Shown piece by piece: positions 49,480-50,132 of a DNA stretch of 50,132 nucleotides; position 1 is the stretch's first letter, and each line of letters begins with the position of its first letter. The position numbers and the translations under genes are program-made. Below the pieces are notes generated by a model that was given only the letters and a program-made list of their open reading frames with translations, was not told the origin of the DNA and made no database searches. This stretch comes from an uncultured Clostridia bacterium (GTDB lineage: Bacteria; Bacillota; Clostridia; Christensenellales; Borkfalkiaceae), in the NCBI GenBank assembly GCA_947626575.1, contig CANQSR010000014.1, positions 1-50,132 of the forward strand, read 5' to 3'.

Positions 49480-49701
49480 ATGGAGCTACAATTGAAAGCC
49501 ATTCGCCGTGAACGCGGAAAAACGCAGATGCAGGTTGCGGATTTTTTGCATATCAAACAGAATGCTTATTCACAATATGAAACGGGACGGCGCGAGATCC
49601 CGCTGATGCTCTTAGCGCGGCTATCGGAGTATTACGAGGTCTCCGTAGATTTTTTGCTCGGTCTCACGGATTACGAGGATCCCTATCCGAGGAAGAAATG
49701 A
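49480..49701 (+). CDS. XRE-family transcriptional repressor (73 aa)
   Basis: This is a helix-turn-helix protein of 73 residues, almost only the domain: LKAIRRERGKTQMQVADFLHIKQNAYSQYETG in pieces (RERGKTQMQVADFL as helix 2-3 and NAYSQYETGRREIP as recognition helix and turn), then LARLSEYYEVSVDFLLGLTDY, the usual end of this family. The ATG at 49480 is preferred over a TTG at 49456, which lies in the operator. There is no ribosome site, and a TAAAAT at 49467-49472 would place the transcript start near the ATG. It is divergent from the LRR gene, with a perfect inverted repeat between them. Confidence 0.88.
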   Translation: MELQLKAIRRERGKTQMQVADFLHIKQNAYSQYETGRREIPLMLLARLSEYYEVSVDFLLGLTDYEDPYPRKK

Positions 49702-49855
49702 ACGAAGCTGCCCCGCTTTTCGGTTCGCGGCATAGGCCGTATGGGCTCCCGTCCCCACATCTTGTGCCTTGGTGCGCGGGCGCGTAATATATATAGGAAT
49801 AGGGAAATTTTTCAGAAATTTCCGAAAAAAATCCGAGAAAATCTTCCGAAATTGC
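49702..49855 (+). promoter_or_regulatory. Upstream region of the rRNA promoter
   Basis: No gene is present. 49786-49850 is A/T-rich with phased A and T runs, as expected for an UP element or curved DNA before an rRNA promoter. GGAAATTT (49803-49810) and AAATTTCC (49816-49823) form an inverted repeat. Confidence 0.5.
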
Positions 49856-49884
49856 TTGACGAATACCTTTGCAAGTGTTATCAT
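49856..49884 (+). promoter_or_regulatory. rRNA operon promoter
   Basis: TTGACG (49856-49861), a 17-base spacer and TATCAT (49879-49884), about 235 bases before the 16S start. Confidence 0.85.
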
Positions 49885-50118
49885 ATGTAAGCTGTCCCGC
49901 GAGACAGACCGTTTCGCGCGTTCAGTATCTGCTGTTTGCAGATCCCCGCAGATTGACAACTGCATAGCAAGTACGAAGTAATCGAAGGATGTCCGAGAGG
50001 ACAAACGGAGATGAAACGAGACGTAAGGCAATCAGAATTCTTAGAATTACGGTTCTTTGGAGCCGTAAGACGAAAATTCAAGGTTAATACGAATTTGCAA
50101 GGTAGACGAAAGCGTCGA
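49885..50118 (+). other. 16S rRNA leader
   Basis: This is the transcribed leader of an rrn operon. It contains CCGCAGATTGACAACTGCATAGCAA-type conserved sequence (49946-49970; the segment typical of Bacillota rRNA leaders) and a TGTCC GAGA GGACA hairpin (49990-50003). No tRNA or protein gene is visible. The conserved segment is complementary to bases 52-76 at the start of the window. Confidence 0.75.
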
Positions 50119-50132
50119 ATTTTGTGAAGAGA
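50119..50132 (+). rRNA. 16S rRNA, 5' edge only
   Basis: The last bases, TTTTGTGAAGAGA, match the usual first bases of Bacillota 16S rRNA, which continue GTTTGATCCTGG. The gene runs off the window. Confidence 0.6.

Noticed and set aside
49885-50118. tRNA gene in the 16S leader
   Set aside because: No cloverleaf, no TTCGA-type T loop with matching acceptor arms.

Overview
The window reads as chromosomal DNA of a GC-rich (roughly 58%, estimated by eye) Gram-positive Bacillota, most likely a spore-forming member of class Clostridia. The evidence is the gene set: AddAB rather than RecBCD, RicT/YaaT next to holB, Tex, MtaB, a PbuG-type permease, spore maturation genes spmA and spmB, and consensus sigma-A promoters with a 17-base spacer in front of most transcription units. 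A gut Christensenellales/Borkfalkia-like lineage would fit the style of the interspersed repeats, but this is a guess. The window lies between two rRNA loci. It opens just after a 23S gene (3' trailer, then 5S at 543-658) and closes on the promoter and leader of a 16S gene whose first bases are the last bases of the window.

Layout. 1-3.4 kb: 5S, a MarR regulator, a small acidic protein and dense repeats. 3.3-9.8 kb: a small membrane protein, a clostridial hypothetical, then one long operon (greA, lysS, a membrane-anchored protein, a short Orn/Lys/Arg-decarboxylase-fold protein, holB, ricT). 10.6-14 kb: a 55-residue ferredoxin, a TrmN6-like methyltransferase with rsmI, and an O-antigen-ligase-like membrane protein. 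14.7-20.7 kb: a candidate small RNA, spmA-spmB, metG-tatD, rsmA and an NlpC/P60 lipoprotein. 20.8-25 kb: an alpha/beta hydrolase, tilS, hpt and a lipoprotein. 25-35.8 kb: addB-addA, a membrane protein, a PRC-barrel protein and tex. 35.9-40 kb: an NAD-epimerase with a zinc-ribbon tail overlapping a flavodoxin-ferredoxin protein, then a purine permease. 40.1-43.8 kb: prmA, rsmE, mtaB, a HIT protein and a YwmB-like protein. 44.5-49.7 kb: an M23 peptidase, an M1 peptidase lipoprotein, an FmdB zinc ribbon, a leucine-rich-repeat lipoprotein and a divergent XRE repressor.

Most genes are housekeeping: translation and RNA modification, recombination, purine salvage, envelope and sporulation. Genes within operons commonly overlap by ATGA or GTGA. 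The intergenic regions at 0.1-1.2, 2.1-3.3, 9.8-10.6, 14.0-14.65, 32.2-32.7, 43.8-44.4 and 46.7-47.2 kb are mosaics of several interspersed repeat families, with no transposase and no credible gene.

The most unusual signal is a 9-base word, CGGACATGG, present about 18 times on either strand, mostly inside genes and in many reading frames, where about 0.5 would be expected by chance. It behaves like a DNA-level signal such as an uptake sequence or a protein-binding or methylation site. Other points of interest are intergenic repeats whose arms co-vary, an orphan promoter-terminator pair that predicts a small RNA, three genes with promoters placed for leaderless transcription, two terminator-like hairpins whose 3' arm carries the ribosome binding site of the next gene, and palindromic operator candidates in front of the redox pair, tex and the XRE/LRR pair.
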